From CBDCFV01 sp965216425 (GTDB lineage: Bacteria > Chloroflexota > Dehalococcoidia > Lucifugimonadales > UBA3495): a DNA stretch of 64,000 nt. Each line of letters opens with the position of its first letter. Position 1 is the first letter of the stretch. This document shows positions 52,333-61,023 of this stretch, in pieces. The stretch covers positions 868,001 to 932,000 of the forward strand of contig CBDCFV010000007.1 in assembly GCA_965216425.1 (NCBI GenBank). Direction: 5' to 3'. The notes below the pieces were generated by a model, which saw only the letters and a program-made list of their open reading frames with translations, searched no databases and was not told the DNA's origin. Made by a program: the position numbers and the translations under genes.

Positions 52333-53013
52333 TCAGGGATTGAAGAAACGGAAGATGGCAGTGCGGTCGTCATGCCGGAAACGTCTACCCAACAACTCCG
52401 GCACTCGGCCCTCCTGCAGGCGCTCTTCGACGAGGCTGTTCACCTTTTCCGCCGCGTCGGCGGACGAAGCGGCGGTCCTTACGATGTCCGCAAGCTCATC
52501 CGCCATCATGTTGTCCGTAATCCCGTCGGTGGCCAGGACCAATCGGGCTCCAGGCTCCACAGCCAATTCGGCACGGGACAGACCGCCCAACTCCGCGTTG
52601 GCCCCAACGGCCTTCGACACTCCTACATGAAGAAAACCCCCAACCCGGCCAGTGAGTTGGCGGATCGAGCTTTCCTCTACTTGGAATACGGGACTGTCTC
52701 CCGCGCCGATGACATACAACCGGTCTCCCAAGCATAACAACACAGAGACGGTGGTCAGCAAAAAACGCCCGCCGCCTATCTGAAAGAATTCATCGTTTAC
52801 TTCCTCCAAGACCTTGATGACATCCTCTGGCGAATCTATGGCGACGGTAGACAGCGCCTCCACCAACGATTGACTAGCTTCCTCACCGCCATGGCCGGTA
52901 ACTCCGTCCATAACGGCATCCAAAAAGCCCTTCTCACCAAGGTCACGGAGAAGAAAACTATCTTCACCATGGGAGGAATTGTCTTGTAACGACGATACGG
53001 TGCTGCCGATCAT
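52333..53013 (-). CDS. PP2C-family serine/threonine phosphatase
   Basis: A 226-aa metal-dependent phosphatase. Motifs in order: HGEDSF (acidic metal ligand), MDGVTGHGGEEAS (DGxxGHxxGExAS) near residue 36, YVIGAGDSPVF near 105, LATDGITDNM near 150 and DDRTAIFRF at the C-terminus. It is the compact bacterial form without sensor domains. It lies 82 bases downstream of a kinase-like gene on the same strand, so the pair probably sets the phosphorylation state of common targets. Confidence 0.88.
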   Translation of the reverse strand: MIGSTVSSLQDNSSHGEDSFLLRDLGEKGFLDAVMDGVTGHGGEEASQSLVEALSTVAIDSPEDVIKVLEEVNDEFFQIGGGRFLLTTVSVLLCLGDRLYVIGAGDSPVFQVEESSIRQLTGRVGGFLHVGVSKAVGANAELGGLSRAELAVEPGARLVLATDGITDNMMADELADIVRTAASSADAAEKVNSLVEERLQEGRVPELLGRRFRHDDRTAIFRFFNP

Positions 53014-53095
53014 GTCCTTAGTCCTTCACGGTTGCAAAGTTTAGATTTGCCAAGTCCATTACCCAGTTGTGGATTTGAATGGATTCAAGTAAAAG

Positions 53096-54118
53096 TCAAA
53101 CCCCGAAAGAACCCAATTCAGCATCGGCATCGAACAGATACTTGGTCCAATATTCCTCTCGAAGCCACTCCATTGCTTCCAGCCAAGCTTGACGCGCTTG
53201 GTCAATCGCGGCGAGTCGCTCGTTCCGCGCACCGGCGGCTTGAAGACAGCCATCCAGGTCTGCGCGGAAGCCCGCGATGTCCTGGTAAGCGCGGTCCCTG
53301 GTCTTGGCAATGACGTTAAGGGCGGCGTCTTTCATGTCGTCGTCCGTATTCTCGAACCCTTGGGCCAACTCGCCCAATTCCTGTTCAAAGTTGACCACGG
53401 GCCGCTGTCCGTAGGGCTCTCGGTAGCCGTCGGCGGCGGTGGGCGGCACATCCGGGGTGACATAAAATTTTACTACTTCCAGAAAGGCGTCGTGGATGTC
53501 CCGCTGGACTCGCGTGCGACGGTCCGGCTCCCCGCCAATGACTGCCAAGTCACCACAGTCGACGATCGTAACCTCGCCTGACGCCGGTTGATAAAACAGG
53601 TTTTGCGGCCGCAGATCCAAGAGGACGTAACCTTGGGCGTAGAACACCTCTTCCAAGTCCAGCAATTGGTGATGTATGGGAAACGACGATTGCTGCGACG
53701 ATTGCAGCAATGGGAAAAGCGCAAAAAGGTTCTGTCCCACACCGGTAGGCACACCCCTTATACGAGCCCTCATGTCGCCGACCATCAGAGGGATGCCCTT
53801 GGCCCTTTCCTCCACAACTACCCGGTATTCTTGCCCCATGGAGTCGCCGTAGAAGTCGTCGTGTACCTTTCGTTCCGTGTATCCCAACACGGGGACAAGG
53901 TTGGGGACAGGCTGCTCCATCTGCCGCAGAACTTCCAGAGTCCGGTCGGTGCGGGCCTCGGTGCTGCCGTGCAGTCCGCGGCTGATCATTTGGGGCACGG
54001 GACGCTTCAGGACCACCAACTTTCCGGTTTCCTGGTCCACTGCGCCACGCACTTCATAGTCGGCGCCGGCACCCAAGATACCGGTGGTCTGAAATCGGCT
54101 TAATTCGACTTGTTCCAT
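53096..54118 (-). CDS. Divergent protein-kinase-like protein
   Basis: A 340-aa protein with a degenerate eukaryotic-type kinase domain. A glycine-rich loop GILGAGADYEV is followed by VVLKRP (Lys38). The catalytic loop reads LLDLRPQN with Asp169 and Asn173, where HRDLKPxN is usual, and DFG is replaced by DCG (Asp187). ATP-binding and catalytic residues are thus kept while HRD and DFG surroundings differ. The C-terminal 100 residues are helical and charged. No membrane segment is present. With the following PP2C gene it forms a kinase-phosphatase pair. Pseudokinase is the alternative. Confidence 0.6.
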   Translation of the reverse strand: MEQVELSRFQTTGILGAGADYEVRGAVDQETGKLVVLKRPVPQMISRGLHGSTEARTDRTLEVLRQMEQPVPNLVPVLGYTERKVHDDFYGDSMGQEYRVVVEERAKGIPLMVGDMRARIRGVPTGVGQNLFALFPLLQSSQQSSFPIHHQLLDLEEVFYAQGYVLLDLRPQNLFYQPASGEVTIVDCGDLAVIGGEPDRRTRVQRDIHDAFLEVVKFYVTPDVPPTAADGYREPYGQRPVVNFEQELGELAQGFENTDDDMKDAALNVIAKTRDRAYQDIAGFRADLDGCLQAAGARNERLAAIDQARQAWLEAMEWLREEYWTKYLFDADAELGSFGV

Positions 54119-54571
54119 TGTACTCGTCGATACACGTCCGTTTGCGGCGGCCTTCGATCCGCCTTCAACACGCTGTCGTAAACAGGCGAGCTAGCGAAGG
54201 CAAAGAGTATTAACGACACAGACGATGGTATCGTCTCGCTATGTAAAATGCAATCAAGAGGCTGAACTCGGGAGCCCGTCAGACTTTTCAGGGCTCAACC
54301 GGAGACACCGCGTAATCTGTTGGATTTTTGGTCCGCCACTCATTTTCACTGCAGAGTGGCGTAGAGATCGCAGAGGGAGACAGGCACGTATTTTAGATCT
54401 CGGGACATTCCCGGACATTCGCGGACATTTTGCCTTGGTGACGGTGTTGGATTTTTTGACAACGTTCCCATTTTATCTTATTTCCACCCACTTCACGGCG
54501 GAGGGCGTCGGGTTCACGCAACGCAGCGCTTAAGGAGAATGCCCTTGCGAAGCAAACCAATAAAGCCCGGA
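54119..54571. other. Gene-free spacer with repeat copy B
   Basis: 453 bases without a supported gene. It includes CACTGCAGAGTGGCGTAGAG (54348-54367), akin to the CGCAGAGAGCACAGAGG stretch near 12183, and dispersed repeat copy B at 54401-54497. The 102-codon plus frame at 54225-54533 runs through this repeat and is not called. Confidence 0.45.
54401..54497. repeat. Dispersed GGACATT-type repeat, copy B
   Basis: Three GGACATT units at about 10-base spacing are followed by ATTTTTTGACAACGTTCCCAT and a CCCA-rich tract, in the same order as at 10531-10637. The TTTTCACTGC-GAGTGG block that follows the units in copy A lies before them in copy B, so the copies are rearranged or decayed. Confidence 0.45.
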
Positions 54572-55432
54572 TCAGTCCTTTTTATAGGCTTGAGTGGTCC
54601 ATTCGCCTTGCGACCACTCCTGAGTAAGCGTTAATCCCAACGTGCCGAGGGCATCGTGGACTTCTTGCCGCTGGTCGGACATGAAGCCTGAGGCGATCAG
54701 ATACCCACCGGGCGCCAGGGTTTCCGCTATATGTGAAGCACGCTCGCGGATTGCCCTGGCCGAAATATTGGCCACCGCCAGGTCAAACTGACCATGCCCT
54801 GCCAGAGGGTGGGGAATGGACCCTTGAGTCAACGCCACCAGCTTTTGGACTTTGGTGCGGCGAAAATTTTGTCTTGCCGCTCGGATAGCTTGAGGGTCGA
54901 TGTCCAATGCCACCACCCGCGATGCTCCCAGTATTGCGGCGGTAATGGACAAAATACCGGAGCCGGTTCCCAAATCCAAGACAACCATACCGGGCTTGAG
55001 CAGGTCTTCCATAGCCTCCAAGCAGGTGTACGTCGTGGGGTGGTAGCCGGTGCCGAAGGCCATACCCGGGTCAAGCTCGATCACCTTGTCAGCCACCTCG
55101 GGCGAGTACTCGATCCAGGACGGTTTGATCACCAACTGCCTACCGACCCGTAGCAGATTGAAATGGGAGCGCCACTGGCTTTGCCACTCCTCGTCCTCTT
55201 TCAAGGGAGTGACAGTCATGTCGCCCAAAGGTTCCAGGATGCTGACCAACTTCAGTCCAACCTCAATGCGGGCCAACCGTTGCCTGGAGGATGATAGCAA
55301 GTAGGTACGCAGCATCACGCGGTCCCGATCTTCCCGTTCCATGGACAAGCCCTTACCATAACGGGTAAACAAATAGGAAACAGGCTCTACGTACTCGTTG
55401 GGGACCAAGATGCTTAATTCTTGCCAAGTCAT
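54572..55432 (-). CDS. prmA: Ribosomal protein L11 methyltransferase
   Basis: A 286-aa SAM-dependent methyltransferase that trimethylates ribosomal protein L11. The N-terminal substrate domain begins MTWQELSILVPNEYVEPVSYLF; the methyltransferase domain has DPGMAFGTGYHPTTYTCLEAM, motif I VLDLGTGSGILSITAAILGA and the NPP-like loop DLAVANISARAI. It lies 159 bases downstream of dnaJ on the same strand, a linkage seen in many bacteria. Confidence 0.93.
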   Translation of the reverse strand: MTWQELSILVPNEYVEPVSYLFTRYGKGLSMEREDRDRVMLRTYLLSSSRQRLARIEVGLKLVSILEPLGDMTVTPLKEDEEWQSQWRSHFNLLRVGRQLVIKPSWIEYSPEVADKVIELDPGMAFGTGYHPTTYTCLEAMEDLLKPGMVVLDLGTGSGILSITAAILGASRVVALDIDPQAIRAARQNFRRTKVQKLVALTQGSIPHPLAGHGQFDLAVANISARAIRERASHIAETLAPGGYLIASGFMSDQRQEVHDALGTLGLTLTQEWSQGEWTTQAYKKD

Positions 55433-55591
55433 TTGAATCCAGCCGAACCTTGAAACGTCAGCGCCCGAAGCGCAAAGGAATTGCGTGCGGCAAGACTTGG
55501 GAACTACCGTTATTAAACTTGGGCCTGACTCTGCAGGCAGTCAGAAGACCCAGGTTGCCGATGCGGGTTGCCAAGCCTGACATGGAAGCTC

Positions 55592-56755
55592 TTAACCCAG
55601 GACTTCCTTGATGCGGCCGAACAGACCCTTATCATTGTCGTTGTCCTCTTCGGTGTCTGGGTCATCGGGAGCATGGTCTGTCCCGTTGGGGGAGCCGAAC
55701 GAACGGGACAACTCCTCCAATAACTTGCGTTGTTTGGAGTTGATAGAACGCGGCACCTGCAGGTCTACCACCACTCTCAGGTCTCCTCTCCGGTCGCTTT
55801 GCAGGTGAGGCACTCCTTTCGAACGAATGCGAAATTCCGCTCCTGGCTGGGTGCCCTCGGGTACCTTCACGCTCTGGAACTCACCCTCTAAAGTCGGGAC
55901 CTGCTTCTCCACTCCCAAGGTTGCCTCGGCCAAGTTCACCGGCAGGCGATAAACGAGGTCATAACCGTCACGAATAAAGTCGTTGTGCTGGCGGACGTCA
56001 ATCTGAACATACAAATTGCCTGGGGGACCGCCTTCCCGCCCGGCGTCGCCCTCTCCGGTGAGACGCACTTGCATTCCCGCCTCCACCCCTGCAGGAATGG
56101 TTACAGCGATCTTGCGCTTGCGTTTGTCAACTCCCGCGGCCCGGCACTGCTTGCATGGGGTTTGGATCACGTTTCCGGACCCGCGGCAATTGGGGCACAG
56201 ACTTACTTGCGAGAATTGGCCGAAGACGCTGCGTTGAGAGCGCCGGACTTGGCCGCTTCCACGGCAGGACTGACAGGTGGTTACCTGGGTGCCGGGTTCA
56301 TTGCCCGCACCAGAGCAATGCTGGCACTTCTCCAAGCGGGTAGTCTCCACGTTGCGCTCGGCGCCGAAAACGGCTTCCTCGAAGGACAATACAACCCGTT
56401 GCTGAAGGTCATCGCCGCGCTGTGCCTGCCTAGCGCGGGAACCACCTACGTCATTGAAGAAGGAATCGAATATATCCCCGAACCCGCCGAACACGTCGAA
56501 ACCGTCAAACGGACGATTGAAGCCCCCGTTGGCATTTACGCCGGCATGGCCATAGCGGTCGTATTGAGCCCGTTTCTTACTGTCGGAGAGGACTTGATAC
56601 GCTTCGTTGATTTCCTTGAACTTATCTTCGGCTCCGGGAGTCTTGTTGCGGTCCGGATGATACTCCATGGCTTTCTTGCGAAATGCCCTGCGTATATCCT
56701 CTTCACTATTGCTTCTTGCTACTCCCAGCGTCTCGTAGTAGTCCTGAGGGGGCAT
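55592..56755 (-). CDS. dnaJ: Chaperone DnaJ
   Basis: A 387-aa Hsp40 co-chaperone that stimulates DnaK. The J-domain contains YHPDRN near residue 33 (HPD intact), a Gly/Phe-rich linker follows, and the zinc domain near 140-205 has four motifs: CQHCSGAG, CQSCRGSG, CPNCRGSG and CKQCRAAG. The last is CxxCxAxG where CxxCxGxG is usual. The C-terminal substrate domain is complete. dnaK and grpE are not in the neighbourhood. A promoter lies at 56816-56844. ATG 56755. Confidence 0.94.
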   Translation of the reverse strand: MPPQDYYETLGVARSNSEEDIRRAFRKKAMEYHPDRNKTPGAEDKFKEINEAYQVLSDSKKRAQYDRYGHAGVNANGGFNRPFDGFDVFGGFGDIFDSFFNDVGGSRARQAQRGDDLQQRVVLSFEEAVFGAERNVETTRLEKCQHCSGAGNEPGTQVTTCQSCRGSGQVRRSQRSVFGQFSQVSLCPNCRGSGNVIQTPCKQCRAAGVDKRKRKIAVTIPAGVEAGMQVRLTGEGDAGREGGPPGNLYVQIDVRQHNDFIRDGYDLVYRLPVNLAEATLGVEKQVPTLEGEFQSVKVPEGTQPGAEFRIRSKGVPHLQSDRRGDLRVVVDLQVPRSINSKQRKLLEELSRSFGSPNGTDHAPDDPDTEEDNDNDKGLFGRIKEVLG

Positions 56756-56815
56756 GCAATGTCACCTGCGGAAGTTAACTTTGTCAGGCTAAGTTTAATG
56801 GTAGGTATTAATAGC

Positions 56816-56844
56816 ATTATAGTGCAGCCAGCATGGAGGCTCAA
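56816..56844 (-). promoter_or_regulatory. Promoter of dnaJ
   Basis: Read on the minus strand, TTGAGC (56844-56839) and TATAAT (56821-56816) are separated by 17 bases. The predicted start near 56809 gives a leader of about 55 bases before dnaJ. No CIRCE inverted repeat is seen. Confidence 0.6.
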
Positions 56845-56891
56845 TAGCCCCGGTGCATGATGGACGGGCCCTTCGCGGAGGTGTTTTTTCC

Positions 56892-56920
56892 TTGACACTG
56901 ATGAGGCTTATCGTTAGCAT
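56892..56920 (+). promoter_or_regulatory. Promoter of rny
   Basis: A consensus -35 TTGACA (56892-56897) and TAGCAT (56915-56920) with 17-base spacing. It is divergent from the dnaJ promoter about 50 bases away. The start site would be near 56927, leaving a leader of about 55 bases. Confidence 0.6.
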
Positions 56921-56982
56921 GGTACGCGGGAGAGACGTAGAGGTTACCCAGCCAAAATAGGACGGAAGGGAGAGGTGATAAA

Positions 56983-58515
56983 GTGATTTCCACCATCATC
57001 ATCGTAGCCTTGTCCGTTCTGACGGCCGCTGGGATAGGGTCAACTGCGTGGTTGTTTCTAAGGTCCAAGTTTGACGGTACGCGGGTACAAAACGCCAGAG
57101 AGAGCGCCAGCCAAATCGCCGCACAGGCGGAAGAGGAGCATCGAAAGCTGCTTCTAGCCGCACAAGAAGAGGTGCTCAAGCTTCGTACAGAAGGTGAGAA
57201 CGAGCTTAAGGAGCAACGCCAAGAGCTTACACGGTCGGAACGGAGGTTCTTCCAAAGAGAGGAGCAACTAGAGAAGAAGACCGAAGCTCTCGAAAAGCAA
57301 AAAGTGGCCTTGGCCGGCAAGGAAGCCGAGGTTCAAAATGTGCTTGGGGAAGTTGAGGCTGTCAAAGCCCAACAATTGGAAGCCCTGGAGGGCGTTGCCC
57401 GTCTTAACGTAGCCGACGCCAGGCAGATAGTGATCAAGCGAGGCGAGGAAGAGGCCCAACACGATCTGTCGCGCCGGTTCTACGAGTTGGAAAAAGAGTT
57501 CAAACTGCGGGCGGACGAAAACGCTCGCCGCATTATCACTCTGGCGATTAACCGTCTTGCTACCGATGTGGTTTCCGAGGTTACAACCTCTGTGGTTTCC
57601 CTGCCCAACGATGAGATGAAAGGGCGTCTCATCGGCCGTGAGGGACGGAATATACGAACCCTGGAATCACTTACCGGGGTTGACGTGATCATCGATGATA
57701 CTCCGGAAGTGGTAACTATTTCCTGCTTTGACCCGGTCCGGAGAGAAATCGCGCGGGCAGCATTGGAAAAGCTTATTTCCGATGGACGTATCCAACCGGC
57801 CCGGATTGAAGACGTAGTACAACGGGCCCGAAAAGAAATTGAGGACACCATTTGGAAAGCCGGTGAACAAGCGACCTTTGACGTTGGAATCAGCGGCTTG
57901 GAGCCGGAGCTAATCAGGCTTCTGGGTCAATTAAAGTACCGCTACAGCTATGGCGAAAACGTACTGAAGCATTCGATCGAGGTGGCCTTGTTGTCGGGTA
58001 TGCTGGCTGCCGAGGCCGGGGCCAACGTCGAAGTAGCCAAACTTGGGGGACTGCTCCACGATATAGGCAAGGCCCTGACGCACGAGGTCTCCGGGCCGCA
58101 CGCCGAAATCGGTGCGGAGTTGGCACAGAAACATAATATCAATTACAGCTCATACCGGGGTATTCTGGAGCATCATAGCGACGAACATGAGACCATTGAG
58201 TCTTACTTGGTGGCCACTGCGGACGCTATCAGCGCAGCCCGTCCCGGCGCCCGGAAGGAAAGCTTGGAACACTACGTAAAGCGGCTTAGGGACCTGGAGT
58301 CGGCTGCTACAGGTTTCGAGGGTGTGGAGCGTGCTTTCGCGATTCAGGCCGGGCGCGAAGTAAGAGTCATGGTGAAGCCCGATGACATGGATGACATCGA
58401 GGCAGCGTCTCTTGCCCGGAACATCGCCCGGAAAGTAGAGGAAGACCTGGTCTTTCCGGGGCAAATCAAAGTTACCGTCATCCGCGAGACCCGCAATGTA
58501 GAGTACGCAAGGTAA
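56983..58515 (+). CDS. rny: Ribonuclease Y
   Basis: A 510-aa membrane-anchored endoribonuclease that initiates mRNA decay. An N-terminal membrane helix (IIIVALSVLTAAGIGSTAWLF) is followed by a long coiled coil (about residues 35-190). The KH domain reads GRLIGREGRNIRTLESLTGVD near 207, and the HD domain (HSIEVALLSGMLA, GGLLHDIGKALTHE) near 325-365. GTG 56983 has GAGGTG five bases upstream. ymdB-like follows, as in Bacillus. The strong hairpin in the gap may set the ratio of the two products. Confidence 0.95.
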   Translation: MISTIIIVALSVLTAAGIGSTAWLFLRSKFDGTRVQNARESASQIAAQAEEEHRKLLLAAQEEVLKLRTEGENELKEQRQELTRSERRFFQREEQLEKKTEALEKQKVALAGKEAEVQNVLGEVEAVKAQQLEALEGVARLNVADARQIVIKRGEEEAQHDLSRRFYELEKEFKLRADENARRIITLAINRLATDVVSEVTTSVVSLPNDEMKGRLIGREGRNIRTLESLTGVDVIIDDTPEVVTISCFDPVRREIARAALEKLISDGRIQPARIEDVVQRARKEIEDTIWKAGEQATFDVGISGLEPELIRLLGQLKYRYSYGENVLKHSIEVALLSGMLAAEAGANVEVAKLGGLLHDIGKALTHEVSGPHAEIGAELAQKHNINYSSYRGILEHHSDEHETIESYLVATADAISAARPGARKESLEHYVKRLRDLESAATGFEGVERAFAIQAGREVRVMVKPDDMDDIEAASLARNIARKVEEDLVFPGQIKVTVIRETRNVEYAR

Positions 58516-58581
58516 AGCGGATGAAAGCCGCTAGCCGGCGGCGTCTACCCAGGGACAGAAAGGCACAAAGTTAGACTGGGA

Positions 58582-58617
58582 AGAGGGGGCCCAAGTCACA
58601 GATATTGGGCCCCCTCT
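58582..58617 (+). terminator. Strong hairpin between rny and the ymdB-like gene
   Basis: AGAGGGGGCCCAA (58582-58594) pairs perfectly with TTGGGCCCCCTCT (58605-58617) over 13 bp, with a 10-base loop. It begins 66 bases after the rny stop. No U-tract follows (AGCTGTAAAAATG), so it may act as a partial terminator or an mRNA-stabilising structure. Confidence 0.55.
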
Positions 58618-58659
58618 AGCTGTAAAAATGACTTGTGGCTATGGAAAGGACATCAGGTT

Positions 58660-59427
58660 TTGCGCATCTTAATGATCGGCGACATAATCGGTAAACCAGG
58701 CAGGCGGGCTGTAAAGAGCTTGCTGCCAGAACTACGCAAGGAACACAGCTTAGACTTGGTGATAGCCAACGGCGAGAACCTAGCCGGCGGGTTTGGAATC
58801 ACGCTGGACACGGCCTACGAGTTGCTGGAGTCGGGCGTAGACGTCATTACTTCCGGAAATCACGTGTGGGACAAAAAGGAAATGATTCCCCACCTCGATG
58901 AAGGGTTGCCGATTCTGCGCCCGGCCAACTACCCAGACGCGCCGGGACGGGGATGGCTGGTTCACGGGGACGTAATGGTCATCAATCTTATGGGGCGCGT
59001 GTTCATGCCGCCGCTGGACTGCCCATTCCGCACCGCCAACGAGATACTAAAAGAGGCGGGACGAGAAAGTGGGAGAGCCATAGTCGTAGACTTCCACGCT
59101 GAAGCCACGTCTGAAAAGCAAGCGTTGGGTTGGTACTTGGACGGCCGCGTTAGCGCCGTGGTTGGGACCCACACTCACGTAGGAACCGTTGACGCGCGAA
59201 TTTTGCCCCGCGGGACAGCTTGCCTCTCCGATGTTGGAATGACCGGTGCGGTAGACTCGGTCATCGGCAGTGAGCCCGATGCAGTTTTACAACGGTTTCT
59301 CACGGGGCTTCCCCAGCGATTAACCGTGGCCACTGGTCCGGTGATGATGAACTCCGTCCTGCTGGACGTGGATGTTCAATCAGGGAAGGCGAGGTCTATT
59401 GAACGCCTAGACAGGATGGAAAATTAA
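58660..59427 (+). CDS. YmdB-like metallophosphoesterase (TIGR00282)
   Basis: A 255-aa calcineurin-like phosphoesterase; in Bacillus YmdB hydrolyses 2',3'-cyclic nucleotides and interacts genetically with RNase Y. It shows RILMIGDIIGKPGRRAVKS, ANGENLAGGFGIT, SGNHVWDKKE and GTHTHVGTVDARIL, matching the family. The start is TTG 58660 with AAAGGA nine bases upstream, which places RILMIGDI directly at the N-terminus; TTG 58633 is open but adds unrelated residues. It lies downstream of rny. Confidence 0.88.
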   Translation: MRILMIGDIIGKPGRRAVKSLLPELRKEHSLDLVIANGENLAGGFGITLDTAYELLESGVDVITSGNHVWDKKEMIPHLDEGLPILRPANYPDAPGRGWLVHGDVMVINLMGRVFMPPLDCPFRTANEILKEAGRESGRAIVVDFHAEATSEKQALGWYLDGRVSAVVGTHTHVGTVDARILPRGTACLSDVGMTGAVDSVIGSEPDAVLQRFLTGLPQRLTVATGPVMMNSVLLDVDVQSGKARSIERLDRMEN

Positions 59428-59428
59428 C

Positions 59429-60280
59429 ATGAGCGCCTTAGTCGACCTACACCTTCATACCACAGCCTCCGACGGGAGACTGTCTCCTACCGAGTTGGTG
59501 CGCTTGGTAGCCAACCAAGGGCTCAAGCAGGTAGCCATATCCGACCACGACACAACCGAGGGCTTGGCAGAAGCCTACGAGGCTGCGCGGGAATTCCCCG
59601 AACTCCGGATTATCCCTGCCATCGAACTGAGCACCGACGTGCCCGGCGATGAAGTCCACATATTGGGTTACTTCCTTGACTATAAGGACCCGGCCCTGCA
59701 AGAGATTCTTCTGAGGTTCCGTAGTGGCAGGGAGGAGCGCGGGCGGATGATCGTGGAGAAGTTAGCCACTCTGGGTGTGCACGTGGACTGGGAACGCGTC
59801 CAAGCTATCGCCGGAGACGGGGCGGTGGGACGCCCGCACATCGCGCTGGCCATGGTGGAGCAGGGATACTGCAAGGAGCCCAGAGAGGCGTTCCCAGAGT
59901 ATTTGGGACGCAACGGGCTGGCATACGTAGAAAGAACCAAGATGACTCCTGCGCAAGCGGTTGGGATGTTGGCCCGGTTCGGTGCAGTGCCGGTGTTGGC
60001 CCATCCCGCCTACTTGGTGAACATGGAGCCTACCATCACCGAGTTAGTCGATGCGGGCATCATCGGTATGGAAGTCTACTACGCCCAATACAGCGAAGAG
60101 ACCGTGAAGCACTTGGCCAGGTTGGCCGAACACCACGATCTCATCCCCTGCGGCGGCAGCGACTATCATGGTCTTGGCAACACCGGAGAGCCTTTGCCCG
60201 GCATCCAAGGGCCGCCGCTGGAGACGGTTGAGATGCTAGAGGAAGCGGCCGGCAAGCTGGCAGGGGGCGTCAAGTCCTGA
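59429..60280 (+). CDS. PHP-domain phosphoesterase (YciV/TrpH-like)
   Basis: A 283-aa PHP protein related to 5'-3' exonuclease/3',5'-nucleoside bisphosphate phosphatase RNase AM. DLHLHTTASDGRLSPTELV opens the protein, ISDHDTTEGLAEA near residue 37, HILGYFLDY near 75, RPHIALAMVEQGY mid-way and GGSDYHG near 245. It begins one base after the ymdB-like stop, so the genes are co-translated. An RNA turnover role would fit the neighbouring rny and ymdB-like genes. Confidence 0.87.
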   Translation: MSALVDLHLHTTASDGRLSPTELVRLVANQGLKQVAISDHDTTEGLAEAYEAAREFPELRIIPAIELSTDVPGDEVHILGYFLDYKDPALQEILLRFRSGREERGRMIVEKLATLGVHVDWERVQAIAGDGAVGRPHIALAMVEQGYCKEPREAFPEYLGRNGLAYVERTKMTPAQAVGMLARFGAVPVLAHPAYLVNMEPTITELVDAGIIGMEVYYAQYSEETVKHLARLAEHHDLIPCGGSDYHGLGNTGEPLPGIQGPPLETVEMLEEAAGKLAGGVKS

Positions 60281-60312
60281 CACAGGTTTGGTGGCCAACT
60301 GCGCCCATAGAG

Positions 60313-60999
60313 TTGCTGGGGCTGTATATCTTTTCCTACTTGGCGGGGGCTATCCCCACGGCGTATCTGATTGCCAAGCTGGTAAAAGGGGTTGATATAC
60401 GAAGCTATGGCAGCGGAAACGTGGGAGGGTCCAATCTTTCTTACCATGTCGGCAAGCGGTGGGTGGGGGTATTGGGGGTCTTCGACATTCTGGTGAAGGG
60501 ATCATCTCCAATCTGGGTTGGCCAGTATTTGTTGGGCTTGGAGTTTTCGCTGTGGTTGGCGGTGGCCCCGTTGCTGGCTGTCATTGGGCACAACTGGTCT
60601 CCGTACTTGAAATTCCAAGGCGGCAGGGGCATTTCCGTCGCCAGCGGCAGTCTACTTGCCTTCTCTCCTTTATTGTTAGCCGTGTTCATCGCCGTGAGCG
60701 TGGCGGGCTGGGCCGTCACGAGAGCTTCCGGGGTTTGGGTATTGGTCTCTCTGACCTTACTGCCACTGTGGGTGGTATTGCTCCCAGAATGGGGCTTCAA
60801 CGGCAGCGACCAATATGTGATAAGTTGGTACTGCATAGGTTTGCTGGTCTTGGTGGTTATCAAGAGACTGTTGTCCAATTGGACTCCACTGTACGAAGGG
60901 CTGCCGAAAAAAAAGGTCATATTCAACAGACTCTTTCTGGACCGGGACGTTGACAGCCACAGCGATTGGGTGAGGCGGACGCCGCAGGAAACCGAGTAG
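60313..60999 (+). CDS. plsY: Acyl-phosphate glycerol-3-phosphate acyltransferase PlsY
   Basis: A 228-aa integral membrane enzyme acylating glycerol 3-phosphate from acyl phosphate, the first step of phospholipid synthesis. Motif 1 is RSYGSGNVGGSN (usually GSGNxGxTN), motif 2 LVKGSSPIWVG, and motif 3 GHNWSPYLKFQGGRG is canonical. Five to six membrane segments are visible. The start is taken as TTG 60313; the frame stays open upstream to the previous stop, where a CTG overlaps TGA, and no SD settles it. Confidence 0.87.
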   Translation: MLGLYIFSYLAGAIPTAYLIAKLVKGVDIRSYGSGNVGGSNLSYHVGKRWVGVLGVFDILVKGSSPIWVGQYLLGLEFSLWLAVAPLLAVIGHNWSPYLKFQGGRGISVASGSLLAFSPLLLAVFIAVSVAGWAVTRASGVWVLVSLTLLPLWVVLLPEWGFNGSDQYVISWYCIGLLVLVVIKRLLSNWTPLYEGLPKKKVIFNRLFLDRDVDSHSDWVRRTPQETE

Positions 61000-61023
61000 C
61001 ACACTGGACTAGCGGGTGGGTCT

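Noticed and set aside
55985..56860. 291-codon plus-strand frame
   Set aside because: Antisense shadow of dnaJ; covers the dnaJ promoter and has no recognisable features.
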